Shown: positions 43,596 to 53,553, counted from the stretch's first letter. The stretch: 64,000 bases of DNA from Mariniblastus sp964414815 (GCA_964414815.1 CAYPXY010000017.1:13410-77409), one strand, 5' to 3'. The notes: generated by a model from the sequence alone, not told the origin. Program-made: numbers and translations.

Positions 43596-44384
43596 CTACC
43601 CAATCTGAATGGGATCGGTCTCCCGCTCGCTTGCCCAGACGGTCAAATCCGCAAACTCAACCTGAAGCCGATGCGCCAGCAACTCCACCGCAAACCGTTC
43701 GCTTGCATGGTGCCCCAGCAGAATCAGCGAAATTCGCTTGGCTTTGGCCTCCAGACAAGTGTGAAAATGGGTCTCGCCGGTGACAAACGTATCACAGCCC
43801 GCCTTGATGGCATCCCCGAGAAACGATCCTGCTGCACCACAAGCGACCGCCACGCGGAAACAAGGCGCGGACCGATCGCCCACGTATTGGAGGTACTTCA
43901 GATCAAGCTGCCCCTTCAGAATTTCAATGACTTCTCCCAGCGTTTTGTGATTCAGTCGTCCAACCCGTCCAGCGCCCAGTTGTTCGATTTCGTTTTCAAT
44001 CGGCAAGAGAGGATGAATGTCCGTCAGCCCGATTCGTGCCGCCAGATTCTGATTGATCCCATCAGCGGCCGAGTCAAATCCCGTATGAGGGCTGTAGATT
44101 CCGATACCCGCCCGGATCAAGTCCCATAACATTTTTGAAGCCGGCTGCTCTGTGGTGATTCGCTTGAGCGGGTGAAACGGTAGCGGATGATGGGTCACGA
44201 TCAAATTGGCGGATCGCTCGATGGCTTCGGTTGCAGATTCGGGTGTGATCGTCAGGCAGGTCATAATTTTGCTGACGGGCAACGCGGGATCCCCCACCAG
44301 TAAGCCAACATTGTCCCAGTCTTCCGCCAACCGCGTCGGAGCAAATGCATTCAAGAAGTTGGAAATGGATTCAATCGTGGTCAC
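43596..44384 (-). CDS. Nif3-like dinuclear metal center protein (GTP cyclohydrolase I type 2 / NIF3 family)
   Basis: A 262-residue Nif3 family protein. Metal-binding motifs are EDWDNVGLLVGD near residue 21, IVTHHPLPFHPLKRI near 63, SPHTGFDSAADGIN near 98 and LLGHHASER near 230, the order expected for this family. The biochemical function of Nif3 proteins is not settled. The start is a GTG at 44384 with GGAGG at good spacing. It is transcribed toward the S10 operon but is separated from it by the operon's promoter region. Confidence 0.9.
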   Translation of the reverse strand: MTTIESISNFLNAFAPTRLAEDWDNVGLLVGDPALPVSKIMTCLTITPESATEAIERSANLIVTHHPLPFHPLKRITTEQPASKMLWDLIRAGIGIYSPHTGFDSAADGINQNLAARIGLTDIHPLLPIENEIEQLGAGRVGRLNHKTLGEVIEILKGQLDLKYLQYVGDRSAPCFRVAVACGAAGSFLGDAIKAGCDTFVTGETHFHTCLEAKAKRISLILLGHHASERFAVELLAHRLQVEFADLTVWASERETDPIQIG

Positions 44385-44430
44385 AAGGCCTCCTGCTTCA
44401 TGTTCAATGTATCGGCATTTTAACCTCTAA

Positions 44431-44455
44431 GGAATTGTCCCGAAACAACTTCCGT
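44431..44455. repeat. solo end of the nested palindromic element
   Basis: GGAATTGTCCCGAAACAACTTCCGT-type sequence matches the left end of the element at 31481-31505 with a single mismatch, but no second end or inner palindrome follows. It lies in the divergent spacer between the Nif3-like and hrpA genes. Confidence 0.75.
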
Positions 44456-44619
44456 CGCCGAAATGTCCATTCATTGGATATACTATTCCTTTCATTGATT
44501 GCCAGTGTCAGAAGCCTCTGGGTCGGCGTTGATCCGACTCCGCCTGCCGCGATACTACTCAATGGTTGAACCCGGCCAACAAAGCAAACAATCAAGGTAA
44601 AGAAACCAGCCCCTTCCCG

Positions 44620-47600
44620 ATGAAAAGGTCACTCGCTGAATTTCCCAAACCGGTTCTCGATACCGAGCTGCCCATCTTTGCCAGGCAGCAGGAAATTCAG
44701 GACGCTATCACGCACCACCAGGTCGTCGTTATCAGCGGTGCCACCGGCAGCGGTAAATCGACTCAGCTTCCGCTAATCGCCCTGCAGGCCGGGATCGGAC
44801 AGTCAGGCCTGATCGGACACACTCAGCCTCGGAGGATTGCGGCGCGCAGTGTCGCCAACCGCATCGCAGAGCAACTAGGAACACCGCTCGGCTCTACCGT
44901 AGGATTCAAGATTCGCTTCTCCGATCAGACAAACGATCAAACCTTCATCAAGGTGATGACCGACGGGATTCTGCTTGCCGAAACCCAAAGCGATCCGCTG
45001 CTCAAGCAATATGAACTCATCATCATCGATGAGGCTCACGAGCGGTCGCTCAATATCGATTTCCTACTGGGCTATGTCAAACGAATTCTGGCCAAGCGAT
45101 CCGACTTGCGACTGATCATCACTTCGGCAACGATCGATACGGAACGTTTTGTCGAACATTTTTCCACCGCAAATTCCCGCGTGCCGACCATTGACGTCCA
45201 GGGGCGAACGTATCCCGTCGAGATTCAGTACCGGCCATGCGAAATGGATTCCAACAGCGAGTCACCCATCGAATTTGAAGATCATCTGATCAGCACGATT
45301 GGCGAACTGGCCGCAAAGGAGAGCGGCGATATTCTGGTCTTCCTTCCCACCGAAAACGATATCCGTTCGGCTCACAAGAAGCTTCGTTCGATTCCCTGGC
45401 AGCGAGTTGAAACCGAGATTTTGCCGCTCTACGCACGGCTGACCAATGCTCAGCAGAACGAGATTTTCGTTCCTGGCAAACGACGACGTATTGTGCTGGC
45501 GACCAACGTTGCGGAATCGTCGATCACGGTCCCGCGAATCCGCTTTGTGGTTGATTCCGGAACCGCACGGATCAGTCACTACTCTCCGCGCAGCAAGGTA
45601 CAGCGATTGCCCATCCAGCCGATCTCACAAGCGTCCGCCGACCAGCGCGCCGGGCGATGCGGCCGGATCGGTCCGGGGATTTGCGTGCGGCTCTACAGCC
45701 GTGAGGACTATGAAAGCCGCCCTCAATTCACCGTCCCAGAAATTCGCCGAACGAATCTGGCATCGGTCATCCTGCAGACGTTGTCGCTGAAACTTGGCAA
45801 AATTGAAGAGTTTCCATTTCTCGATCCGCCCCGCCCGGATTCCATTCGAGATGGATACAAGACACTGTTTGAACTGGGCGCGGTCGATCCTCATCGACGG
45901 TTGACTCCGCTCGGGAAAAAACTGTCGCGTTTGCCGGTCGATCCCCGGATTGGCCGCATGCTGTTCGAAGCCGATCACGAGAACTGCCTGGCGGAAATTC
46001 TGATCATTGCATCGGGACTGGAGGTGCAAGACCCTCGCATGCGACCGGCCGAGCGGAAAGGGGCCGCCGATGAAGCCCACCGAAAATTCGCAAACAAGAA
46101 ATCAGATTTTCTCTCGCTGCTCAACGTGTGGGATTTTTTTCATCAGCAGAAAGCGGACCTCTCCAAATCGAAATTGAAACGGGCCTGCGAACAGAACTTC
46201 CTGTCCTACGCCCTGATGATTCAGTGGCAGGATATTCATCGGCAGCTTTCCCAAATGATCACGGAACTGGGACTGCGGCCGCGCAAGCGAAACGATGATT
46301 TCGGCGCGATTCACCGAAGCCTGCTTTCTGGATTGTTGTCGGGAGTCGCTTTGTCCACGGACAAGCATGAATACACGGGGGCGGGGGGAGTGAAGTTCAA
46401 TCTATGGCCCGGTTCGAGCTTGTTCCGAACCCATCCCCAATGGATTGTCGCCGCCGAGATAGTCGAAACATCGAAGCGTTATGGCCGAACGCTGGCCCAG
46501 ATTTCACCCGACTGGATTGAACCGCTGGCCAAGCACCTGGTGAAGGCACGCTACGGCGATCCGCACTGGAGCAAGAAACGTCAGTCGGTGCAGGCCTCCG
46601 AGCATGTTTCACTGTGGGGATTGCCCATCGTCAATGGACGTCCCGTCAATTTCGGTCCGCTCGATCCCAAAGTGTCTCGCGAGATATTTATCGAGGAAGC
46701 GCTCACCAACGAAGGTCTCGAAGGCAACTTTTCCTTCCTCAAACAAAATCGTCAGTTGATCGAATCCATCAACGACGAAATGGCAAAAACGCGCCGGCGC
46801 GACCTGATCATTGATTCGTACAAGATCGCTTCGTTCTATGAACAACATCTGCCTGAAAGCATCTACGACAAAGTCAGTCTTTCCCAATCGCTCAAACAGT
46901 CGCCCACGCTCACATCGACGCTGATGATGGGGCGGGCCGATCTTCTGTCGGAACCGGCCGATGAAATGGCCGCTCGCCAGTTTCCCGATCGGGCAAATCT
47001 TGGATCGATGCAAATTCCGATTGAATACCGGTTCTCTCCCGGTGATGCGGACGATGGCGCGACGATTCGTTTGCCGCTCGAGGGCGTCGGACAGCTGGAC
47101 GAAGTTCAAACGGCGTGGTTGGTTCCCGGATTGATCGAGCCGCGCATCACGACGCTGATTCGCAGCCTTCCGAAATCGCTGCGCAGGAACCTGGTTCCCG
47201 CGCCTGAAACGGCGGCGACGATTTCGCAAGAGATCGAATTCGGCAAAGGCGATTTCTACGAGGCGGTCGCGCGGCATTTGACTCGTATCGGCGGCGAACC
47301 CATTCGCGTCGAACACTTTGATCTTTCGAAAATGGACGCCCACCTCAAGGTGAACTTGCAGGTCGTGGGTGAGGACGGGACCGTGGTCGCTCAGGGACGT
47401 TCCATCGCCGAAGTCCGCAACCACTTGGGCGTCGAACACTTGGCCACGTCGTCGTTTGTCGAGGTTCAGGACCAAGCCTGGGTTCAGGACGGTTTGACGG
47501 ACTGGACCTGGGGAGATTTGCCCAAGGAAGTCTCGATCAGAAAAGGCGGGACGGAGCTGGCAGCGTTCCCGGCGATTGTGGATCAAGGGGAATCCGTGGG

Positions 47601-48354
47601 GCTGCGGTTAGTAGACTCTCCGGCCCGCGCGGAGCAGATGACGCGTTTGGGTCTGACACGACTGTTTCAGATCGCCAACCGAAAATCGCTGAAGTCTCAG
47701 TTGCAATGGCTGCCCAATCTGGACCGGCACCTTCTGACGATTTCAAGGTGGGTTCCTGCGGCGGAAGCGAAAGTTCATCTAAACGATCTAATAGCACGAA
47801 TTGCATTTGTAGAACGCGAGAAGATCCCCCGTTCGGCAGAAGCGTTCGCAGCCCTCGAGTCGAACGCCGTGGAGCGAATCAGCATGGCGGCACAGCAGAT
47901 TGCCCGGTGGCTCCCGATGCTGACCGATCATTTGCATCAGGTTCAGCTTGCGATCGAAAATCGAAAGACCGTCGCTTCGTCGGTCATGGAGGATGTGTCC
48001 AGGCAACTCGAAAGGCTTGTCCATCGTGAATTTTTGCTTCAGACACCGTGGAACTGGTTAAGCCAATTTCCGCGATTTCTTGAAGCGATCAAGTATCGGC
48101 TTGACAAGTCCAGCTCGTCAAATGTCCAGAAAGATCGTGAGCTTGCCCGGGCCGTAGCGAAATACTGGGCGCAGTATGAGCAAGCCTACGAGCATCACCA
48201 GAAGCAGGGAATCATAGACCCAGAACTGGAGTTGTTTCGCTGGATGATTGAAGAGTATCGCGTGTCGCTATTCGCTCAGCACTTGGGCACGAGTGTAAAA
48301 GTCTCCGACGTGCGATTGGAAAAACAATGGAAACTTGTTCGCACCCATCCCTAA
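44620..48354 (+). CDS. hrpA: ATP-dependent RNA helicase HrpA-like (DEAH box)
   Basis: A ~1244-residue DEAH-box helicase. Motif I GATGSGKST near residue 40, motif Ia QPRRIAARSVA, motif II DEAH near 138, motif III SATID near 168, motif V ATNVAESSITVP and motif VI QRAGRCGRIGPG near 345 are all present. Then come helicase-associated domains and a long C-terminal DUF3418-like region that distinguishes HrpA from shorter relatives. In other bacteria HrpA helps rescue stalled ribosomes. I chose ATG 44620; the frame opens at TTG 44566. The C-terminus is followed at once by a heptamer array. Confidence 0.94.
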   Translation: MKRSLAEFPKPVLDTELPIFARQQEIQDAITHHQVVVISGATGSGKSTQLPLIALQAGIGQSGLIGHTQPRRIAARSVANRIAEQLGTPLGSTVGFKIRFSDQTNDQTFIKVMTDGILLAETQSDPLLKQYELIIIDEAHERSLNIDFLLGYVKRILAKRSDLRLIITSATIDTERFVEHFSTANSRVPTIDVQGRTYPVEIQYRPCEMDSNSESPIEFEDHLISTIGELAAKESGDILVFLPTENDIRSAHKKLRSIPWQRVETEILPLYARLTNAQQNEIFVPGKRRRIVLATNVAESSITVPRIRFVVDSGTARISHYSPRSKVQRLPIQPISQASADQRAGRCGRIGPGICVRLYSREDYESRPQFTVPEIRRTNLASVILQTLSLKLGKIEEFPFLDPPRPDSIRDGYKTLFELGAVDPHRRLTPLGKKLSRLPVDPRIGRMLFEADHENCLAEILIIASGLEVQDPRMRPAERKGAADEAHRKFANKKSDFLSLLNVWDFFHQQKADLSKSKLKRACEQNFLSYALMIQWQDIHRQLSQMITELGLRPRKRNDDFGAIHRSLLSGLLSGVALSTDKHEYTGAGGVKFNLWPGSSLFRTHPQWIVAAEIVETSKRYGRTLAQISPDWIEPLAKHLVKARYGDPHWSKKRQSVQASEHVSLWGLPIVNGRPVNFGPLDPKVSREIFIEEALTNEGLEGNFSFLKQNRQLIESINDEMAKTRRRDLIIDSYKIASFYEQHLPESIYDKVSLSQSLKQSPTLTSTLMMGRADLLSEPADEMAARQFPDRANLGSMQIPIEYRFSPGDADDGATIRLPLEGVGQLDEVQTAWLVPGLIEPRITTLIRSLPKSLRRNLVPAPETAATISQEIEFGKGDFYEAVARHLTRIGGEPIRVEHFDLSKMDAHLKVNLQVVGEDGTVVAQGRSIAEVRNHLGVEHLATSSFVEVQDQAWVQDGLTDWTWGDLPKEVSIRKGGTELAAFPAIVDQGESVGLRLVDSPARAEQMTRLGLTRLFQIANRKSLKSQLQWLPNLDRHLLTISRWVPAAEAKVHLNDLIARIAFVEREKIPRSAEAFAALESNAVERISMAAQQIARWLPMLTDHLHQVQLAIENRKTVASSVMEDVSRQLERLVHREFLLQTPWNWLSQFPRFLEAIKYRLDKSSSSNVQKDRELARAVAKYWAQYEQAYEHHQKQGIIDPELELFRWMIEEYRVSLFAQHLGTSVKVSDVRLEKQWKLVRTHP

Positions 48355-48363
48355 TCGCGCCCG

Positions 48364-48413
48364 CCAATCCCCAATCCCCAATCCCCAATCCCCAATCCCC
48401 AATCCCCAATCCC
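48364..48413. repeat. CCAATCC heptamer array before tadA
   Basis: About seven perfect tandem copies of CCAATCC fill the space between the hrpA stop (48354) and the tadA ATG (48420). The array occupies the place where a ribosome-binding site would be expected. It resembles the STRR-type heptamers of filamentous cyanobacteria. Confidence 0.9.
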
Positions 48414-48419
48414 GAAACC

Positions 48420-48878
48420 ATGGACAATCATTTTATGCAATTAGCACTTGCGGAGGCGATGGAAGCCTACCGCATCGACGAAGTTCCCGTGGGTGCGGTC
48501 GTGGTTCGCGACGGGCGTGTGATTGGATCGGCTCATAATCTGACTCGGCAATTGCGAGATCCGACGGCTCATGCGGAGATGCTGGCCATCACTCAGGCAG
48601 CTGAATCGATAGGCGATTGGCGGCTGGAGAATTGTACACTCTATGTCACGCTCGAGCCGTGCGTGATGTGTTCAGGAGCCATTCTCAACTCGCGCATTCC
48701 GCGATTGGTGTTCGGAGCGTCGGATGCCAAGGGAGGCGCCGTACATTCGCTGTTTCGATTGCTGGAGGATAGCCGCTTGAATCATCGAGCCACCGTTACC
48801 ATGGGCGTTCGGGAATCCGAATGCAGCCTGGTGTTAACGGACTTTTTCAGGAAACAACGAGCGATGGGAAAGAAGTGA
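48420..48878 (+). CDS. tadA: tRNA-specific adenosine deaminase TadA
   Basis: Converts A34 to inosine in tRNA-Arg(ACG). Zinc/catalytic motifs are HAEMLAI near residue 52 and PCVMCSGAIL near 80, with ARIPRLVFGA-like SRIPRLVFGASDAKGG after it; length is 152. I chose ATG 48420 (MDNHFMQLAL). The frame runs open through the heptamer array back to 48327, and the array encodes the repeated peptide PNPQSPI, which is not part of the enzyme. No Shine-Dalgarno is seen; reinitiation from hrpA is possible. Confidence 0.93.
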   Translation: MDNHFMQLALAEAMEAYRIDEVPVGAVVVRDGRVIGSAHNLTRQLRDPTAHAEMLAITQAAESIGDWRLENCTLYVTLEPCVMCSGAILNSRIPRLVFGASDAKGGAVHSLFRLLEDSRLNHRATVTMGVRESECSLVLTDFFRKQRAMGKK

Positions 48879-49097
48879 TCTTCTGGGTAGACTGCTGAAC
48901 ATTCCTGGAGTGTATGTCCTTTGCTCCTCTCCCTTTGCTCCTCTCCACTTTGCTCCTCTCCATATCGGGCGGGTGTTTAATGCTGAACCATGGAACCAAA
49001 GCGGTGAATCTTCACCGCACTCCAAAGAACTATCCAGAAAAATTCTCAGGGTTGTTTCGTGTCACCCAAAAGAGTGTTCCGCAATATCTGCATCGGA
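48879..49097. other. intergenic region with pyrimidine-rich repeats
   Basis: It contains three CTTTGCTCCTCTCC-type units (48918-48961) and one TGGAGTGCGG-family repeat (48996-49026). The small ORFs across it are repeat-derived. It separates convergent genes. Confidence 0.6.
48996..49026. repeat. TGGAGTGCGG-family repeat
   Basis: CCAAAGCGGTGAATC followed by TTCACCGCACTCCAAAG forms an imperfect hairpin. The homology to the copy at 63794-63823 extends outward on both sides (AATGCTGAACCATGG / AAAGAAC). Confidence 0.8.
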
Positions 49098-49433
49098 TCA
49101 ATGACACCCGCCGCGGTGGCTTCGGGCGAGTGCCATTTCTGCCTTCTGGATAAACATCGGATCGCGAGTCCCTTCGAAGGCTTTCTGATACGTGATGCTC
49201 AGTGCCGTGATATTGAAGTTGTCGTCCGGCTCTAGCTCGACGGCGCGCTCGGCATGGGTGACGGACTTTTCGTAGTCCTTCACCCGTTCATACAGGACCG
49301 CCAACGCAAGGTGTGCTCTGGCAAAGTCCTCTTTGAGCGCCAGCAATTCATTGAGCTTGCCAATGGCACCTTTGAAATCACCGGATTGCTTCAACGCCTC
49401 GGCTTCGTTTTCCAATTGAAGAATGGGGTTCAT
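49098..49433 (-). CDS. small TPR-repeat protein
   Basis: A 111-residue helical protein with two to three tetratricopeptide-like units: AEALKQSGDFKGAIGKLNEL, AHLALAVLYERVKDYEKSVT with HAERAVELEPDDNFNITA. The tail has HRGGCH. It begins at ATG 49433, 4 nt after the ppdK stop, so it is cotranscribed with ppdK. Its partner is unknown; TPR proteins act as binding scaffolds. The frame continues upstream into ppdK but that part is not TPR-like. Confidence 0.8.
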   Translation of the reverse strand: MNPILQLENEAEALKQSGDFKGAIGKLNELLALKEDFARAHLALAVLYERVKDYEKSVTHAERAVELEPDDNFNITALSITYQKAFEGTRDPMFIQKAEMALARSHRGGCH

Positions 49434-49437
49434 GGTT

Positions 49438-52185
49438 TTATCCTTTGTCTTCGATCGCAGCTTGAGCTGCGGCGAGGCGGGCGATGGGCACGCGATAGGG
49501 TGAGCAACTGACGTAGTCCAATCCATTTCGGACGCAGAACTTGACGGACGCCGGATCGCCACCGTGCTCGCCGCAGATCCCGCACTTCAGATCTTTGCGA
49601 ACGGAGCGGCCTTTGTTGACCGCCATCTCGACAAGCTGGCCCACACCCGTTTCATCGAGCGTCTGGAACGGATCGACTTCAAGTATTTTCTTGTCCACAT
49701 AATCAGGCAAGAACGTTCCGATGTCATCTCGACTGAAACCAAATGTCATTTGCGTCAAATCGTTCGTACCGAAACTGAAAAACTCAGCCGACTCGGCAAT
49801 ACGGTCCGCCGTCAATGCAGCTCGCGGAACTTCAATCATCGTACCGACCAGATACTTGATTTTTGATTTTCGCTTGCTGATGATTTCATCCGCAACACGT
49901 CGGATGATTTGTTCGAGATAGTCCAGTTCCGCCTTGGTTCCGGCCAGCGGAATCATAATTTCAGGCAACACCTTGATTCCCTTGGAAGACACTTTGACGG
50001 CGGCCTCAATAATCGCCGATGTTTGCATCTCGCACAGCACCGGATAAGTAATACTCAAGCGGCAGCCCCGATGTCCCAGCATCGGATTGAATTCGTGCAG
50101 TGCTTTGACTCGTTCCTGTACCTTCCACAGCGGCACACCCAGTTCTTTGGCCATGGTCTGCTGTTCGGCTTCTGAATGCGGCAGGAACTCGTGCAGCGGT
50201 GGATCGAGCAAGCGGATCGTAACGGGTTTGTCAGCCATTGCCTTGAAGATGCCTTCGAAATCTTTTTGCTGGTGAGGCAGCAATCGCTTGATCGCGGCAT
50301 TCCGGTCATCGTCGTTGTCGGCCAGAATGAAACGTCGCACGTCCGTGATCCGGTCGCCCTCAAAGAACATATGCTCGGTTCGGCAAAGTCCAATGCCTTC
50401 GGCGCCAAACGCGATGGCAGCCGCCGAGTCAGCCGGAGAGTCGGCATTCGTGCGGACATTGATTTTGCGATACTTGTCCGCCCACTCGGAAACCGTTTCG
50501 TACAGTTTGAAAATCCAGTGCTTTTTCGCTGTCTTGTTTCCTTCCACCAAAGCCGAAACGACGGGCGACGATTCCGTTGGGATTTCGCCCTCGTAAACCC
50601 GGCCGGTCGAGCCGTTGACAGAGATCACATCGCCTTCCTTGAAGACTTTGTCTCCCGTCGAAACCGTTCCTGCCTTGTAGTCGATCTTCAGTGCTCCCGC
50701 ACCGCACACGCAGCACTTGCCCCATCCGCGAGCGACCACCGCCGCATGCGAAGTCATCCCGCCTGTGCTGGTCAAGATTCCGGCGGCGGCGTGCATCCCG
50801 CCGACATCTTCGGGCGACGTTTCGTGGCGCACAAGAATGTAATTGGTTTCGGGATTTTGCTTTTTCAATTCCTCACAGCGATGTGAGTTCAGCACGATGT
50901 GCCCGGACGCTGCACCCGGTCCGGCAGGCAATCCTGTCGCGAACGGAGTGTGTTGGGCTTCGACCTTGGCGTCGAAAATGGGAAACAGCAACTGCTCGAG
51001 GTCGCTGCCCGTCACGGTCAGCAGTGCCGATTTGGCGTCGAGCAATTTCGGCCTTTTTTCCCCGGTAATCACATCTTGTCCGCTGGCCATCTCGACCGCC
51101 CAGCGAACACCTGCCAGCCCGACCCGCTTGGCATTGCGAGTTTGCAGCATGTACAGCCTACCTTTTTCGATGGTGAACTCGACGTCCTGCGGATACTTGT
51201 AGTGCTTTTCCAAAACCGCCATGGTCTTGTAAAGCTCTTTGCTGGACTTGACCAGTCCCTTGTCCGATTCGTTTTCAAGGTCTTCCAGATTTTTCGGCGT
51301 GCGAATCCCGGCGACCACATCTTCGCCCTGGGCATTGATCAGGTACTCACCCATCGGTTTGGCTTCACCGGTGGAACCATCGCGTGTGAACGCCACGCCG
51401 GTCGCGCTATCGTCACCCATGTTGCCAAAAACCATTGCCTGCACATTGACAGCCGTTCCGTAAAGCCCGGTGATCTTGTTCAGGATTCGATATTTAACGG
51501 CTCGCTCCGATTGCCATGAATTGAAGACCGCTGCGATGGAATGTTCAAGCTGTTTCATCGGGTCTTGGGGGAAATCCGCACCGACATGTTTTTTGTAAAT
51601 CTGCTTGTAGACATCCACCAGTTCTTTCAACTCTTCCGCCGTCAGATCCGTGTCGCTTTCACGCTCGTATTTCTTTTTCAGTGCTTCGATCGCTTCTTCA
51701 AAATGATGATGCGTCAGCGAAGAGGTAGGCCCCATCACGACATCACCGAACATGTCGATGAACCGGCGATAACAGTCCCAGCCCGCTCGTTCGTTACCGG
51801 TCTGAGCGATGAAGCCAAGAACCGATTTGTCGTTCATCCCAAGGTTGAGAACCGTATCCATCATCCCGGGCATTGAAATGGCGGCACCCGAACGCACCGC
51901 GACCAGCAGCGGATTCTTGGCATCTCCCAGTTTCTTGCCTTCCAGTTTTTCAAGCTTGGCCAGTTCCGTCTTGACTTGGCTCATCAACTCCTTCGGATAG
52001 GCCTTGGTTTTTTCATAGATACCGCAGGCTTCGGTGGTGATGGTGAATCCAGGCGGAACCGGAATTCCGGCGGCGGCCATCTCGGCGAGATTGGCGCCCT
52101 TGCCGCCGAGCAATTGTTTCATCGTCCGGTCGCCATCGGTCAGTTGCTTTCCACCACCATAAAAATATACGTATTTGGTTGCCAT
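49438..52185 (-). CDS. ppdK: pyruvate, phosphate dikinase
   Basis: A 915-residue PPDK, which interconverts pyruvate, ATP and phosphate with phosphoenolpyruvate, AMP and pyrophosphate. The ATP-grasp N-terminal part has LLGGKGANLAEMAAAGIPVP near residue 25 and AVRSGAAISMPGMMDTVLNLG near 95. The central phosphohistidine motif GGMTSHAAVVARGWGK is near 479. The C-terminal PEP/pyruvate domain has GIGLCRTEHMF, LGHRGCRL and FSFGTNDLTQMTFGFSRDD, with CGICGEHGGDP near the end. All catalytic regions are intact. It is probably used for gluconeogenesis or PPi-linked glycolysis. A TPR gene follows directly. Confidence 0.97.
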   Translation of the reverse strand: MATKYVYFYGGGKQLTDGDRTMKQLLGGKGANLAEMAAAGIPVPPGFTITTEACGIYEKTKAYPKELMSQVKTELAKLEKLEGKKLGDAKNPLLVAVRSGAAISMPGMMDTVLNLGMNDKSVLGFIAQTGNERAGWDCYRRFIDMFGDVVMGPTSSLTHHHFEEAIEALKKKYERESDTDLTAEELKELVDVYKQIYKKHVGADFPQDPMKQLEHSIAAVFNSWQSERAVKYRILNKITGLYGTAVNVQAMVFGNMGDDSATGVAFTRDGSTGEAKPMGEYLINAQGEDVVAGIRTPKNLEDLENESDKGLVKSSKELYKTMAVLEKHYKYPQDVEFTIEKGRLYMLQTRNAKRVGLAGVRWAVEMASGQDVITGEKRPKLLDAKSALLTVTGSDLEQLLFPIFDAKVEAQHTPFATGLPAGPGAASGHIVLNSHRCEELKKQNPETNYILVRHETSPEDVGGMHAAAGILTSTGGMTSHAAVVARGWGKCCVCGAGALKIDYKAGTVSTGDKVFKEGDVISVNGSTGRVYEGEIPTESSPVVSALVEGNKTAKKHWIFKLYETVSEWADKYRKINVRTNADSPADSAAAIAFGAEGIGLCRTEHMFFEGDRITDVRRFILADNDDDRNAAIKRLLPHQQKDFEGIFKAMADKPVTIRLLDPPLHEFLPHSEAEQQTMAKELGVPLWKVQERVKALHEFNPMLGHRGCRLSITYPVLCEMQTSAIIEAAVKVSSKGIKVLPEIMIPLAGTKAELDYLEQIIRRVADEIISKRKSKIKYLVGTMIEVPRAALTADRIAESAEFFSFGTNDLTQMTFGFSRDDIGTFLPDYVDKKILEVDPFQTLDETGVGQLVEMAVNKGRSVRKDLKCGICGEHGGDPASVKFCVRNGLDYVSCSPYRVPIARLAAAQAAIEDKG

Positions 52186-52422
52186 AAACGAGCTTCAGTC
52201 CTCTTCCAGGATGTAAAGATTGAGCGGATTTTTTCAGATTTCAGAAGCGACTAGGGTAACAATCCTGCGGTCAATGGTAAAGCACAGAAGCGGCGGTTGC
52301 GATGGTTCGTGGGGATGCTCGCGAGGCACTAAAAGCCTATGGGAGGCAGGCCGCCATACCCGGTTAATTGCGGGATGATGTTGCGCATTGTCGGAAAAGC
52401 GAAAACTGGAACCGAATTGTAC
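52186..52422. other. intergenic region between ppdK and the glycan operon, no gene seen
   Basis: The 237 nt hold the expected ppdK promoter and the end of the glycan operon. I could not pick out a convincing promoter or intrinsic terminator. Confidence 0.5.
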
Positions 52423-53553
52423 TTAAACCAATGCGACGATTTTTTCGGCGAATTCGCCGATCGGGTCTTCGGGATACTGACTTCGAATCTGTTGTCCGGC
52501 CAGTTTTCCCATCGCTTGCCACTGCTCGCGTTTGGCCCAGGCGCGTTCCAGGGCGTCGTTGAGAGAATCAACCGTTGCCGCCGGTGCAAGGAACCCCGAC
52601 TCATTGTCAACCATCAACTCGCGATTGCGGCCGATATCGGTGGTGATCGCAATGCGATTGCACAGCATGGCTTCGATAAACGCCAGCGGAGCACCTTCAT
52701 AGCGCGAGGGTAGCAAGAGCGCATGGTTGTCTGCCCATATCTGTTCGACGTTTTGTTCGTACCCTTCGAACCGCAATTGCGATTCCAGACCATGGAGCTT
52801 GATCAGGTCATGCAATTGTCGCTGGTTGCCCTGGTCCTGACCGTAAAAACGAACCCTCAAATTGCGTGAACGCCATTGCGGTTGTCTCAGGACGTCGACC
52901 AGCAAGTCCTGTCCCTTGGACTGAAAATGAATCCGACCGACGACGGCCAGCCGATACTCTTTGTCCGTCGACGGCCACTCCGGATTGGCATGAAAATCAA
53001 CGTTGAACGGATTGGCAACGATTTCAGACTGAGGCAGCGTCGCTGCAATATTGTTTTCCAGTTTGGCTCGATTTTCATCCGAAACAAAAAACACCTGTCG
53101 GGCGTGTTGATACCAATAGCGAAACTCATCCAGCCGGTGGCTGTGAATAAACGCGAACGAGCTGGCACATTGCAAGTTGATTCCGTAGGGGATTCCAAGC
53201 CGCACACACTCGCTGGCGATCGGCAGTGGCTCTGTATGATAGCCCAGGGTGATCAAGACCACATCAGGCCGTTCCTGCTCCAGCCAGTTGTAGGGCCCCG
53301 GAGTTCGGCGGGCCAGTCGAAGGAGACTTTCCTTGCGACGTGCCCACCTCGAGCCAGGTTGTTCGCGAAAACAGATTTTGGCGCCCTGCTCCTGAAGGTA
53401 CTGCAGCGGCGGTGCGGGCTTGGGCCACCATTTGTAGTTGACCGCGATCTGATGTCCGTCCATTTGCAGTTTGCGGGCGGCGCGCTGCCACAGGACTTCA
53501 CTGCCTCCCCACGGCATCCCAGTCATGCAGGAATAGAATCCAATTTTCACCAT
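52423..53553 (-). CDS. glycosyltransferase, GT4-like
   Basis: A 376-residue retaining GT-B fold enzyme. The nucleotide-sugar-binding half has LAVVGRIHFQSKGQDLLVDV near residue 205, and the catalytic EX7E-type region LLPSRYEGAPLAFIEAML is near 285, ending ITTDIGRNRELMVDNESGFL. The N-terminal half begins KIGFYSCMTGMPWGGSEVL, the usual glycine-rich acceptor loop. It is the last gene of a six-gene minus-strand operon for surface polysaccharide and should add a sugar to the exported glycan or its anchor. Confidence 0.88.
   Translation of the reverse strand: MVKIGFYSCMTGMPWGGSEVLWQRAARKLQMDGHQIAVNYKWWPKPAPPLQYLQEQGAKICFREQPGSRWARRKESLLRLARRTPGPYNWLEQERPDVVLITLGYHTEPLPIASECVRLGIPYGINLQCASSFAFIHSHRLDEFRYWYQHARQVFFVSDENRAKLENNIAATLPQSEIVANPFNVDFHANPEWPSTDKEYRLAVVGRIHFQSKGQDLLVDVLRQPQWRSRNLRVRFYGQDQGNQRQLHDLIKLHGLESQLRFEGYEQNVEQIWADNHALLLPSRYEGAPLAFIEAMLCNRIAITTDIGRNRELMVDNESGFLAPAATVDSLNDALERAWAKREQWQAMGKLAGQQIRSQYPEDPIGEFAEKIVALV

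Noticed and set aside
46609..47586. A 325-codon open frame on the minus strand
   Set aside because: It is antisense to the C-terminal part of HrpA, which is continuous, and its composition (Arg/Phe/Asp-rich) is that of a shadow frame.
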